A program made the position numbers and the translations under genes. DNA of 23,854 nt, taken from a virus. The stretch's first letter is position 1; each line of letters opens with the position of its first letter. Shown here piece after piece: positions 1 to 7,386 of the stretch. The DNA lies in the IMG/VR virus record IMGVR_UViG_3300005581_000134, positions 1-23,854 of that record; one strand, given 5' to 3'. The notes under the pieces are model-generated. The model was not told the origin of the DNA. It saw nothing but the letters and a program-made list of their open reading frames with translations, and did no database searches.

Positions 1-1554
1 CTCATAACCGTTTTGTACCTTAACATATATTGAACCATTATTTGGGTTTACCCGAGTAACAACACCCAAATAAACCATGTGCAATGGTGCTACAGGCTTA
101 GTAGTGGTCCAAGTACCAGCAGTAGTACCATCTAAGTAAACTATATCCCCAGAAGTTTTACCGGAAGTATCTATCCCTGTAAGATATCCCTCGGTAAGAA
201 CATATCCATCAGCACCATTTAAAATATTTGCACTAACAAAACCTAGGGTTCTAGCTGAAGTAGCATCTGAAGTAGCTAAAGCTTTAGAAACTTGAACATG
301 ATCGCCATTAGAACCAGAAGTGTATACAACTGTTCCCTTAGTCAAAGTAGAACCAGTAGCGTTTCTTACTAACGCATATGTAGAAGAACCTGTAGTTCCA
401 CCAGTAGTTTCTAGAGTTGATATTCTAGTTCCTAAATCACTTAAATCAGTTGTGAGGTTAGTAACTTGAGATTCCGCAATGGTAATTGGGTCAGAACCAG
501 CAACCGCATGAGTAGACGCGTGCGCAGTAGGCGTTCTAGAGTCAGTCAATCTAGAGTCAGATGTGTATACAAGGTTGGCGGTGTTTGAAATACCATGAAC
601 ACTAGTGGTTACTGCAGCATGGGTAGCAACTGCTCCATTAGCCTCATATACGCCTGAGTGGGCGTGAGTAGTGTCAGATTTACCAGACAGGGCAGATACT
701 AACCCCGTGATATCTGACACACCTAAGCTGACCACACCACTTTGACCATTAACTGCAGTTACCTGACCTGCAGCTAAAATCTCTTTCCAAGCATTTAAGA
801 CTGTTGGCGTATCTGCCGATAATATGTATGTTTTGCCCGTATCAGAACGAACTGCTACATCTCCACGTTGGGCTGTTAAAGCCAACATAGCGGCTTCTGT
901 AGCTACTACCGTAATTTCATTGATGGCAAGTGGCGGTAAATTGCCCGTAGGAATCAACCCAGAGCCATCTAAGACCGCAACACCGTTAGCCCCTTGTGGG
1001 AGTCTAGCTATGGCTATTTTTCTCCCAGAATCCAATACAGCGGTTCCGTTAATTTGGTCTAGGGAAGATAAAGGGACAAATTGCCCAGTAGCCCACGATC
1101 TATCAGCGTGTGGGTCTGCAGAGGATATGTGAGCTGATACAGCGGCTGCTGCAGTTCCTATTGGGTCATATACGCCCGTATGCAGGTGCGTAGTGTCTGA
1201 TTTAGTTGAATCGTGAGGGACATATATATAAGAATCTGTACCTAATATAGCTTGGTTATTAGCGTCTGTGCTAACTACTTGAGGCCCTTTTAGGTTACCT
1301 CTCAAAGTCCAAGTAGATACACCAGTTTTTTCATAGTAATCGCCATTAGTAGTTCTTAGGTAAAAATCTTTTTGTAATCCTAAACCTGAATCAGGTGTTG
1401 TACTTCCTGTGTACCAAGATGAACCAATTGGCCCTGGAACACCAAATATGGCGTTAACAGGGGCATCTCCAACAACTAAATCACTAACAGCCACTGGCGT
1501 AGTTATTATCAGTTCGCCAACTGTAACGGGTGTAAGAAGGACTTGATCTGTCAC
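1..1554 (-). CDS. Tail fibre protein, 3' end outside the window
   Basis: An open frame of 518 codons runs from a GTG at 1554 to the left edge with no stop, so the C-terminus is missing. The GTG overlaps the upstream stop as GTGA, and I see no good Shine-Dalgarno, so translation is probably coupled. After an N-terminal stretch ending in a short GVPGPIG collagen-like piece comes a module reading NGDYYEKTGVSTWTLRGNLKG, which is nearly repeated in the fibre protein at 10061-11068. Two further internal repeats read SDTTHLHTGVYDP and SDTTHAHSGVYEANGA. Low-complexity Thr/Ser/Gly/Ala-rich beta sequence follows, and a heptad-like stretch (VTNLTTDLSDLGTRISTLE) fits a trimeric fibre stalk. The role would be host recognition at the tail tip. 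The class is clear from composition and modules; the receptor is unknown. Confidence 0.8.
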   Translation of the reverse strand, partial: MTDQVLLTPVTVGELIITTPVAVSDLVVGDAPVNAIFGVPGPIGSSWYTGSTTPDSGLGLQKDFYLRTTNGDYYEKTGVSTWTLRGNLKGPQVVSTDANNQAILGTDSYIYVPHDSTKSDTTHLHTGVYDPIGTAAAAVSAHISSADPHADRSWATGQFVPLSSLDQINGTAVLDSGRKIAIARLPQGANGVAVLDGSGLIPTGNLPPLAINEITVVATEAAMLALTAQRGDVAVRSDTGKTYILSADTPTVLNAWKEILAAGQVTAVNGQSGVVSLGVSDITGLVSALSGKSDTTHAHSGVYEANGAVATHAAVTTSVHGISNTANLVYTSDSRLTDSRTPTAHASTHAVAGSDPITIAESQVTNLTTDLSDLGTRISTLETTGGTTGSSTYALVRNATGSTLTKGTVVYTSGSNGDHVQVSKALATSDATSARTLGFVSANILNGADGYVLTEGYLTGIDTSGKTSGDIVYLDGTTAGTWTTTKPVAPLHMVYLGVVTRVNPNNGSIYVKVQNGYE

Positions 1555-1889
1555 GAGGAAAGCCTAACCTTACCAGCAGCTATAACTTGAATAATACTGG
1601 AAAGCCTAAACTCCAATCTAACGTCGCATGTTTTCCACGTAACATTAGTTTGATTATAAGTTAATTCCCAGTAAAATACTTGGGTATTGCCCGCATCACC
1701 TTCGTTTACTGGGTTATTAGCAGTCCACAAAACTTGGCCAGTAGGAGTTTCTAACACTAATACAGCAGTTAAACCAGAAAATGTTGAACCAGCAGGTAAG
1801 GTAACTTTAAGCCCAAATTTAGATGCAGCGGCTCTAGCAAGCTCTACTTTTAATGTAGGAAGCACACTACCTAAAGTTAATGTAGACAT
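1551..1889 (-). CDS. Small beta-rich virion protein, probably tail-associated
   Basis: 112 aa, with a GAGG ribosome site six bases before ATG. There are no membrane segments. Alternating polar and hydrophobic residues (LTAVLVLETPTGQVLW, TCDVRLEFRLSSIIQVI) suggest a small beta-sandwich. It is translationally coupled by GTGA to the long tail fibre downstream, so a tail or baseplate accessory role is plausible. I do not recognise the family, and the structural role rests on context and composition. Confidence 0.6.
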   Translation of the reverse strand: MSTLTLGSVLPTLKVELARAAASKFGLKVTLPAGSTFSGLTAVLVLETPTGQVLWTANNPVNEGDAGNTQVFYWELTYNQTNVTWKTCDVRLEFRLSSIIQVIAAGKVRLSS

Positions 1890-1897
1890 AATTACCT

Positions 1898-2251
1898 CTA
1901 ATTGTTATTATTATGATCGAAAAGAGTTCTTTTTAATTTTAATCGTTCTAAATTATTGATTATACTATCTTCAATGTTTATCTGTCGTTCTTCTATTCTA
2001 TGCAACCTGTCTGCTAAGTCTTTTAATAAATTATCTCTTTCCATAGACTCTAAAACAGACATTTTCCACATTTTATATACACGCCCAATTCCAGCACCTA
2101 ATGCTAATAGTGACACTAATGTAGCTACTAAAAAAGACAAATTATCGGCAATAGAATTATCAGATATAAGCACAGCTACAGGCATACCAGTAAGGGCAGC
2201 ACCTACCATGCTACCAAATACTGCTATTTCGCCTGAATCATCTCTAGACAT
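1898..2251 (-). CDS. Membrane protein with C-terminal coiled coil (holin-like?)
   Basis: 117 aa with a strong AAGGAG ribosome site five bases upstream. Two hydrophobic segments (about residues 9-29 and 39-56) are followed by a charged amphipathic helix of about 45 residues (ESMERDNLLKDLADRLHRIEER onward) and a short Asn-rich tail. Two membrane helices with a cytoplasmic coiled coil occur in phage holins and other small phage membrane proteins. The window has a more typical holin candidate next to the endolysin at 8286-8549, and this gene sits between the tagged cassette and the tail fibre, so a second lysis protein is only one option. The function is not established. Confidence 0.6.
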   Translation of the reverse strand: MSRDDSGEIAVFGSMVGAALTGMPVAVLISDNSIADNLSFLVATLVSLLALGAGIGRVYKMWKMSVLESMERDNLLKDLADRLHRIEERQINIEDSIINNLERLKLKRTLFDHNNNN

Positions 2252-2295
2252 GCTACTCCTTATACCTTTCAGTATAACTTAGACCTCTAGAGTAC

Positions 2296-3318
2296 TTATG
2301 TATTTTTAATAGGTTTAGTTTTACCAATATCAAATAAAGTGCCTTGCACTGGCTTAGGTGGTTTACTAGGGGCTAATGGCTTAATAGAACTTTCAGGCCG
2401 CTTCTTCTTTAAAAATTTAAGCTGATCCCTATGCACAAAAACTTTAGCATCTTTATTGTTTAGTACAGTAAACATATTATCACCATCATATGTTTGTATA
2501 CGAGCTTTTCTCCCAAGATGCAGCACTTCCCTACCTTGCATAGAAAAGTCTGGATTGCGAGGAGTAAAAGCTTTAGAAACATTTCTTTTACTAGGAGCCA
2601 TATTAGTGGCCCTATGCCATATTAAATCTTGCGCAGACATACGATTTTCATCAAGATAAGTACTATCGTATTTAGCTTTTGTTGTTTCTCGCGCTGCTTT
2701 AATATCTTTATTAACCCTCAAATAACCTGGTAATCTTCTTTTTAGTTTTTGTCCTTCTTCTACTTGTGTTTGAAATCTTTCTCTAGGTCTATTTCTCATA
2801 GAAAAACTTTTTGGTATTTCAGAAACAAGTATTCGCCTCATGTTATCTGGCTTCATAGCAGCAGCTTTTTTACCAGCTGCATTAGCCCTTATTAAATTTG
2901 TTCTATAAACTCTACCTAAGCCAGTAACATTAGCGTTGGGCTTAATTTTTCCTAATTGAACACCTTTAACGTAAGAAGGCAGGCCCTTAGACACAGGATT
3001 ATTTTCAGAAGAGATAGAAGCAGCCTTCTTTTTAGCATCCGCCTTACTAGATGCTCCCCACGCCTGTAGCGACAGCAAGAGCCTTGTTGGCTCTCCATTA
3101 GGCTTACGCTCTGGACCTGGCATATTACCCATTCTAGCCAAGAAGGATGCTCTGCGAGGATTGTCGCCCCCCTTAACGGGTGCTTTGAGGTTCATCCCCT
3201 GTGCGCGTGCAGAAGCCCTGCCTTTGGCGTTTAATCCGCCCTTGGGGTTCTTGCCCTCGGACCGTTGCCACGCTGGGGTTTCAGCCTTAGAGATTTCTAC
3301 TCCGAATGCGTCAATCAT
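2296..3318 (-). CDS. Tagged basic protein with widespread phage domain of unknown function
   Basis: 340 aa. It begins with the short form of the shared leader, MIDAFGVEISKA (residues 1-12). Residues about 16-102 (WQRSEGKNPKGGLNAKGR, RRASFLARMGNM, LSLQAWGASSKADAKKKAA) match a small basic domain common in aquatic phage proteins. I believe this is the domain catalogued as DUF6321, but the accession is from memory. Core tag copies recur at 109-115 (VSKGLPS) and 246-250 (NVSKA), so the protein reads as leader, domain, tag, body, tag, body. The 3' arm of the gene is AT-rich like its neighbours, but hand counts of 60-base rows over 3061-3300 give about 57-58% GC against about 37% just upstream. That suggests the first domain was acquired. 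The start overlaps the previous stop as TAATG. Confidence 0.75.
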   Translation of the reverse strand: MIDAFGVEISKAETPAWQRSEGKNPKGGLNAKGRASARAQGMNLKAPVKGGDNPRRASFLARMGNMPGPERKPNGEPTRLLLSLQAWGASSKADAKKKAASISSENNPVSKGLPSYVKGVQLGKIKPNANVTGLGRVYRTNLIRANAAGKKAAAMKPDNMRRILVSEIPKSFSMRNRPRERFQTQVEEGQKLKRRLPGYLRVNKDIKAARETTKAKYDSTYLDENRMSAQDLIWHRATNMAPSKRNVSKAFTPRNPDFSMQGREVLHLGRKARIQTYDGDNMFTVLNNKDAKVFVHRDQLKFLKKKRPESSIKPLAPSKPPKPVQGTLFDIGKTKPIKNT

Positions 3319-3743
3319 TAGATTTTCTTAAACGGTCGTTTTTTAGCACGGACGAGCACCAATTTGCTTCCATTATTTTCACTTCGGTTTGCAGATATTT
3401 CAGCGGATCGTATTCTTCCTTCAAGATGTTGAGCCGTTCTTCTTTCTATGTCATTAGTAATCATTTTAGCGTCTTCTACTTTTCGAGTCGGATTTTTCAA
3501 AAACTTTAATTCTCTTGCGCGTATTTCAGGATATTTTTTAGTGTTCTGAGAAACTTTCTCGCCATATATTCTGGATATTGCTCTGTTATTTAACATTCCA
3601 TATCCTTGGCCTCTTGTGTCTGCGTAAACAAAAGGTTTTTTAATCACTTCTCTAGATCCAGGGGTAGCGTGAACAGCTTGTCTAATGTAAGAAGGCAACC
3701 CCTTAGAGATATCAGTACGTTCTACACCAAATGCGTCAATCAT
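3318..3743 (-). CDS. Tagged small basic protein
   Basis: 141 aa when started at the ATG at 3743, chosen because the shared leader MIDAFGVERTDISKGLPS begins exactly there. A longer frame from 3761 only adds residues overlapping the previous gene. After the tag the body (YIRQAVHATPGSREVIKK onward) is rich in Lys and Arg, with a likely helical stretch around DAKMITNDIERRTAQHLEGRIR. No enzyme motif or membrane segment is visible. The ATG overlaps the previous stop by 8 bases and the downstream gene starts at TAATG. I cannot assign a family to the body. Confidence 0.7.
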   Translation of the reverse strand: MIDAFGVERTDISKGLPSYIRQAVHATPGSREVIKKPFVYADTRGQGYGMLNNRAISRIYGEKVSQNTKKYPEIRARELKFLKNPTRKVEDAKMITNDIERRTAQHLEGRIRSAEISANRSENNGSKLVLVRAKKRPFKKI

Positions 3744-4050
3744 CCTTTTTAACCACACCATCTGGGATTACAGCAAAACGGCATACACCACCAGGCTCTA
3801 CGTCTAGTGCGATGATAGCGCAGTTCTTACCCCCGCGATACAGGGTACAGTTACTACACATAACGCCAATATTAGCGCAGTCATTCTCATCTGCTGAGAA
3901 ATACCCCGCCCATACACCAGTCTTGTCCATGTTGAACTTGCCATGCTTGGCTACTACGCCAAGGAGAGCGTCCTGCAGGGCCTTTTCTTCAGGCACAAGA
4001 TTCACGCTGTCATCAGCCTTAGAGATCTCAACTCCAAATGCGTCAATCAT
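3736..4050 (-). CDS. Tagged cysteine-rich protein (metal or Fe-S binding-like)
   Basis: 104 aa. It starts with the short leader variant MIDAFGVEISKA. The body is unlike its basic neighbours: acidic, with a cysteine pattern C-x6-C-x2-C-x8-C-x12-C (CANIGVMCSNCTLY, KNCAII, GGVCRF). This resembles the C-x2-C...C...C domains seen at the ends of some phage XkdF-like or prohead-associated proteins and in HiPIP-like small proteins, which suggests metal or Fe-S binding. One sampled 60-base row of the gene is about 55% GC, higher than the flanking genes. It shares both the leader variant and the raised GC with the 340-aa protein. Both ends are coupled (TAATG at the start, 8-base overlap at the end). 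Confidence 0.72.
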   Translation of the reverse strand: MIDAFGVEISKADDSVNLVPEEKALQDALLGVVAKHGKFNMDKTGVWAGYFSADENDCANIGVMCSNCTLYRGGKNCAIIALDVEPGGVCRFAVIPDGVVKKDD

Positions 4051-4382
4051 TAGATCGTCCTTGATTTAGGAAAAACATTAGTATCTGGTAATTTACGCGA
4101 AGGTCTAATTGTTTTCATGTTAGTGACTTTTCGAGCCATATTTGCTTCTTTATTATATTTAGAAGCCAAACCACGATTCGACATGTATGCGTTACTTAAA
4201 CCTTCTGGCTGCCCTTTACCAGTTCTAATAGCCTTAAAAGCTTTCTCAGACGCGTCATAATGCTGTCTAGCCTTTTTAGACGAAGACAAAGCTATCTCTC
4301 TAGAATTGATAATTCTCTTAGCTGCATAAGCTATCTTACCCTTAGAGATATCAGATCTCTCTACACCGAATGCGTCTATCAT
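4050..4382 (-). CDS. Tagged small basic protein
   Basis: 110 aa beginning MIDAFGVERSDISKG, the long form of the shared leader. The body is strongly basic (KIAYAAKRIINSREIALSSSKKARQHY and on) and probably helical, with no cysteine, membrane segment or enzymatic motif. Such composition fits a DNA-binding or capsid-internal protein. Its stop forms TAATG with the next tagged gene, and its start lies five bases after the previous stop. No family recognised. Confidence 0.68.
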   Translation of the reverse strand: MIDAFGVERSDISKGKIAYAAKRIINSREIALSSSKKARQHYDASEKAFKAIRTGKGQPEGLSNAYMSNRGLASKYNKEANMARKVTNMKTIRPSRKLPDTNVFPKSRTI

Positions 4383-4387
4383 TACAA

Positions 4388-4693
4388 TTATCTTCCTGTT
4401 AGCTGAGTAGAAACTGGGGCTTTACCCTTATAATTTCTAATTTTCTTGTTAGCATAAGTAGCTCCAGCTGTACCTACAACACCAGCACCTGCTGAAGCTG
4501 CACCAACCTTAACAGCTGTACGTGTAGCTCTACGCTCAAAGTCTTGCATAAGGCGGGCACCAGAATCTTCTACCTCTTTAGTTGCCCTACCAGTGGTCTC
4601 CCCTGCAATATTACCTAAATAGCGCGCAACCATACGTGGGCTTTTAAAACCCTTAGAAATATCTGCTCTCTCAACACCAAAAGCGTCTAACAT
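4388..4693 (-). CDS. Tagged small protein with Gly/Ala-rich helix
   Basis: 101 aa beginning MLDAFGVERADISKG. The body carries an amphipathic segment (residues about 20-60) and then a Gly/Ala-rich hydrophobic stretch, AVKVGAASAGAGVVGTAGA (about 59-77), ending in a basic tail. The hydrophobic stretch resembles those in the 285-, 186- and 396-aa neighbours and could be a membrane-active or packing helix. The start lies two bases after the previous stop. No family recognised. Confidence 0.68.
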   Translation of the reverse strand: MLDAFGVERADISKGFKSPRMVARYLGNIAGETTGRATKEVEDSGARLMQDFERRATRTAVKVGAASAGAGVVGTAGATYANKKIRNYKGKAPVSTQLTGR

Positions 4694-4695
4694 TA

Positions 4696-5553
4696 TTAAG
4701 ATCCTTTTCTAGCAGCTAATCTAGCTTGTAAAGCAGGATTTATTTTAGCTGCAGCAGGTGGGGCATTAAATTGTCCTTTAAAACCACCCATATCAGCATT
4801 TCTTAAAGCTCTAGTGTCAACCATCTGTCTAGTAGCAGGATCGGTGCCCATCCATTGTTCTCTTTGAAAACGAACCCTTTTTTGATCTCTGCCTTGTTTT
4901 ATAAAACCACCAGCTTGCCCTTGCCGATAGCCAGGGCTCCTAGTTCTCTGCATAGCCATCTGCTTAGATGCTTGCTTACCGCTCCAATTTGCACCTTGCA
5001 TTGTTCTACCTATTATATCTGCTCCAGGACCTGCTATTCGCTTGCCACCTCTCAAAGCAGAAGGAAGACCTTTAGAGACTTTACGCTTTTTGTTACTAAG
5101 TTTAAGTTGTTGGTTGCGTAGCTCGCCAACACCTTCACCAGCAACAGCACCACCATATGCCCCCAAAACTGGAGCATAAGTTCTAACCATCATATTTCCA
5201 ATGCCACTAGTTGAAAGTTTGTAACCCTTCCAAGATTTAACACCGCCTTTTGCTCCCTCTGGTGCATTACGAACAGCATTAATCGCGCCTCTAGCTTTGC
5301 TGCCACCTACCATTCTATTTACTTCCATAGAACCTTTTACTGCACCTCTAGCTCCACTAACGGCACCTCTAAATTTGCCACCGATAACTGGGGTTTGTGT
5401 AAAACCAGCTGCTATTCCTGCTGCTGCTCCTCCTAAAGCATATCTAGCTCTACGCTTTTCTTCTGCAGTAGGTGGTGCTTCTCTAACATAAGTAACGTTT
5501 TGCGTCTGCTTCTTAGAAATGTCTGTTCTCTCAACACCAAATGCGTCTAACAT
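4696..5553 (-). CDS. Tagged two-unit Gly/Ala-rich basic protein
   Basis: 285 aa from the ATG at 5553. This start leaves a GGGAG ribosome site seven bases upstream and gives the leader MLDAFGVERTDISKK in register with its paralogues; an ATG at 5556 is the alternative. Unit 1 (residues 16-157) has Gly/Ala-rich hydrophobic stretches (ALGGAAAGIAAGF and VLGAYGGAVAGEGVG). A second tag core, KVSKGLPSALRGG, appears at 158-170 and opens unit 2, which is rich in Arg, Gln and Gly (SKQMAMQRTRSPGYRQGQAG). The layout looks like two tagged cassettes fused in one frame. No known catalytic motif. Confidence 0.7.
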   Translation of the reverse strand: MLDAFGVERTDISKKQTQNVTYVREAPPTAEEKRRARYALGGAAAGIAAGFTQTPVIGGKFRGAVSGARGAVKGSMEVNRMVGGSKARGAINAVRNAPEGAKGGVKSWKGYKLSTSGIGNMMVRTYAPVLGAYGGAVAGEGVGELRNQQLKLSNKKRKVSKGLPSALRGGKRIAGPGADIIGRTMQGANWSGKQASKQMAMQRTRSPGYRQGQAGGFIKQGRDQKRVRFQREQWMGTDPATRQMVDTRALRNADMGGFKGQFNAPPAAAKINPALQARLAARKGS

Positions 5554-5555
5554 CA

Positions 5556-6116
5556 TCAAACTCCCTTTGGACCAAAGTAGCCACGGCTCATACCTGAAGC
5601 TATTCCTCTACCCATATTTTGACCTGCTTTAAGAGAAGACTTAGAGGTCTTAGGGTTCTTATTTAAATTAACTCTATTTAATCTAGCGTTAGTGGGGAAC
5701 ATTTTCCCGCCAGATGCAGCCTTACCACCAACAGGTATAGCTCTAGAACCAGGGATACTAGAAGTAATCATTCTAGCTAAATCAGCTCCAGATGCTTTAG
5801 CTACAGTGTGCTCAACACCAAAAGCAGACTTAGAAACTTTGGACTTAGGCTTTTGTTTTTTGTAATATCCAGCCTTTTGAGCATAATGAGTACCTACAGC
5901 ACCTCCTAGCACAGTTCCTGGTCCTGGTAAAGCTGAGCCTATAAACCCGCCAGCCAATTCTAACCCAGCAGCCTTTAACTTACGCTTATCTCCTTTTTCA
6001 CCAGCAATAGCTCCATGAAAACCTGGAAACAAACCTCCAGTTACATATCTACCAACTGAAGCTTTTGGCTCATCGCTACGCTTCTTGCTACTTGCTTTAG
6101 CAATGTATTCAGACAT
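5556..6116 (-). CDS. Basic Gly-rich protein with internal FGVEHT tag
   Basis: 186 aa. It starts MSEYIAKASSKKR, so an [IV]AK-type core lies at residues 4-8 rather than the MIDAFGVE leader. A Gly-rich region (about 22-80, AGLELAGGFIGSALPGPGTVLGGAVG) may be a glycine-zipper-like hydrophobic helix. An internal tag, KVSKSAFGVEHTVAKA, lies at 93-108. The C-terminal half is basic (NARLNRVNLNKNPKTSKSSLK). The TAATG start and TGATG end show tight coupling to both neighbours. I read it as a related cassette whose unit boundary is internal. Confidence 0.68.
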   Translation of the reverse strand: MSEYIAKASSKKRSDEPKASVGRYVTGGLFPGFHGAIAGEKGDKRKLKAAGLELAGGFIGSALPGPGTVLGGAVGTHYAQKAGYYKKQKPKSKVSKSAFGVEHTVAKASGADLARMITSSIPGSRAIPVGGKAASGGKMFPTNARLNRVNLNKNPKTSKSSLKAGQNMGRGIASGMSRGYFGPKGV

Positions 6117-7306
6117 TAAATGTTCCTCAATGGTCGGTTTCTAGCAGCTGGCTTAAGACGAGCTAGGTTCTCATTTGATATTTCTTTCAAATCAGCACCT
6201 ATTGGAGAGTAATTTCTACGTCTTCTACCTTCTGCATTAGCGCCAGCTCTAGTCAACAAATAATCTCCTTGTCGGCTACCATTAAGCTTAGCATTTTCAC
6301 CTTTATAGCGTCCTCGCGTTGGCCCATAATTAGTCAAGCCAGATTTATCACTATACATGTTTCTACCTGCAGCACCAGAAACTGTAGTATTAGCGGTAAC
6401 ATTCTTTTTAGTAGAGAACATTTTTCCTTTTACTCTAGAGTTAACTAGACTTGGGTAATCAGATTTAAGAGCTTTCATACCAGCTTTTTTGCCTTTTTCT
6501 CTATTCCCAGTTGCTGCTGTTCTTTGGGCAGCAATTTTATCTGCTCCCTTTATCGAATTTTTAAGATTAGATGGCAATCCTTTAGAAATATCAGTGTGTT
6601 CAACACCAAAAGCAGACTTAGCAACAGGGGCCATCTTGTTTCTATTCATCTTTCTAGCTGCAGCCATTTTGTCTCTTTTTCTGTACATAGGAGGCAATGA
6701 CGCACCAATACCTGCACCAAGAACACCTGCGCCTGCTATATCAGCAATATCACCTTGAGTGGTAGACAAACCCATACGGTCATACGCAGCTTGTTTTTTT
6801 GCAGAAAATTTAGCAGGAGCCATCTCTAAAGATTTTGCTTTTCTAGCAGCGCTAAAACCTTTAGGGAGCATGTTATAAGCTGATTTAGAAACCTTCATAT
6901 TTTTTCCTTTGTTTCTTTTGTATGCGGACGCATCAGACGCTAACATTCCAGCAGCACCTAAACCGGCTAAACCAAGACCAGTAGCTCTAGCCTTAGAACT
7001 AACTGATCTAAAAGCTTTTAAACCACCTTCGATATTATTTACACTTTTAGCTGTAGCTGGAGAAAAGTTTTTTGGATCTTTGCCAGCTATCATGTTATCT
7101 AATCTTTTTTGGCTACTTTTAACGTATTTAATTCCGCGATTACCTCTACCAGCTAAACTAACACCAGCGCCAATACCTGTAGCTGCACCTAGCTGAGCAG
7201 CTATGTCTGTCTTAGTGTATGGGCCTACAGAGTTCTTCTTAGTGCTTCCCTTAGAAACATTGTAGATAGCATCCAAATACTCAGTCTCTTCATCAAATTC
7301 TGACAC
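6116..7306 (-). CDS. Multi-unit basic protein with internal FGVEHTDISKG tag
   Basis: 396 aa from a GTG at 7306, chosen because GGAG lies six bases upstream. The longer frame from a TTG at 7333 has no well-placed ribosome site. Tag cores divide the chain: NVSKG at 16-20, KVSKSAYNMLPKG at 138-150, VAKSAFGVEHTDISKGLPS at 228-246. The pieces between hold Gly/Ala-rich hydrophobic stretches (AAQLGAATGIGAGVSLAG, GLGLAGLGAAGMLA, IAGAGVLGAGIGASLPP) and Lys/Arg-rich stretches. It looks like three or four tagged cassettes fused in one frame. It is the first gene of the tagged block and follows the lysis genes after an 80-base gap. No enzymatic motif seen. Confidence 0.7.
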   Translation of the reverse strand: MSEFDEETEYLDAIYNVSKGSTKKNSVGPYTKTDIAAQLGAATGIGAGVSLAGRGNRGIKYVKSSQKRLDNMIAGKDPKNFSPATAKSVNNIEGGLKAFRSVSSKARATGLGLAGLGAAGMLASDASAYKRNKGKNMKVSKSAYNMLPKGFSAARKAKSLEMAPAKFSAKKQAAYDRMGLSTTQGDIADIAGAGVLGAGIGASLPPMYRKRDKMAAARKMNRNKMAPVAKSAFGVEHTDISKGLPSNLKNSIKGADKIAAQRTAATGNREKGKKAGMKALKSDYPSLVNSRVKGKMFSTKKNVTANTTVSGAAGRNMYSDKSGLTNYGPTRGRYKGENAKLNGSRQGDYLLTRAGANAEGRRRRNYSPIGADLKEISNENLARLKPAARNRPLRNI

Positions 7307-7386
7307 GTGGTTCTCCAAATTTGTGATGTGCAACAGATGTATGCACCTTCAATGTCTTACTAAAAGAATATCTACACCCGCAACTA

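Larger units (their letters stand above)
3283..6625 (-). repeat. Dispersed leader repeat encoding the FGVE/ISKG tag (8 copies)
   Basis: Copies lie at 3283-3318, 3690-3743, 4015-4050, 4338-4382, 4649-4693 and 5509-5553 (gene starts), and at 5793-5840 and 6569-6625 (inside frames). On the + strand they share the diverged core ATCTCT.AACACC.AA(T/A)GCGTC.A(T/A)CAT or its internal form ending GCAGACTTAG. The reading frame is the same in all copies. Synonymous differences between copies show that the peptide, not just the DNA, is being kept. The range given spans all copies; the bases between them are the unrelated gene bodies. Confidence 0.85.

Noticed and set aside
824-1132. Plus-strand open frame of 102 codons
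   Set aside because: It lies antisense to the continuous tail fibre frame with its Gly/Thr/Ala bias, has no ribosome site and no recognisable protein features; it is a shadow of the real gene.
4855-5121. Plus-strand frame opposite the 285-aa tagged gene
   Set aside because: Its coding strand is the complement of a Lys/Arg/Gly-rich gene, there is no upstream ribosome site, and the minus-strand frame has clear paralogues.
5485-5495. TAACGTTTTG similarity to the 15-bp repeat
   Set aside because: Only part of the motif matches, and it lies inside a tagged gene's coding sequence; treated as chance.
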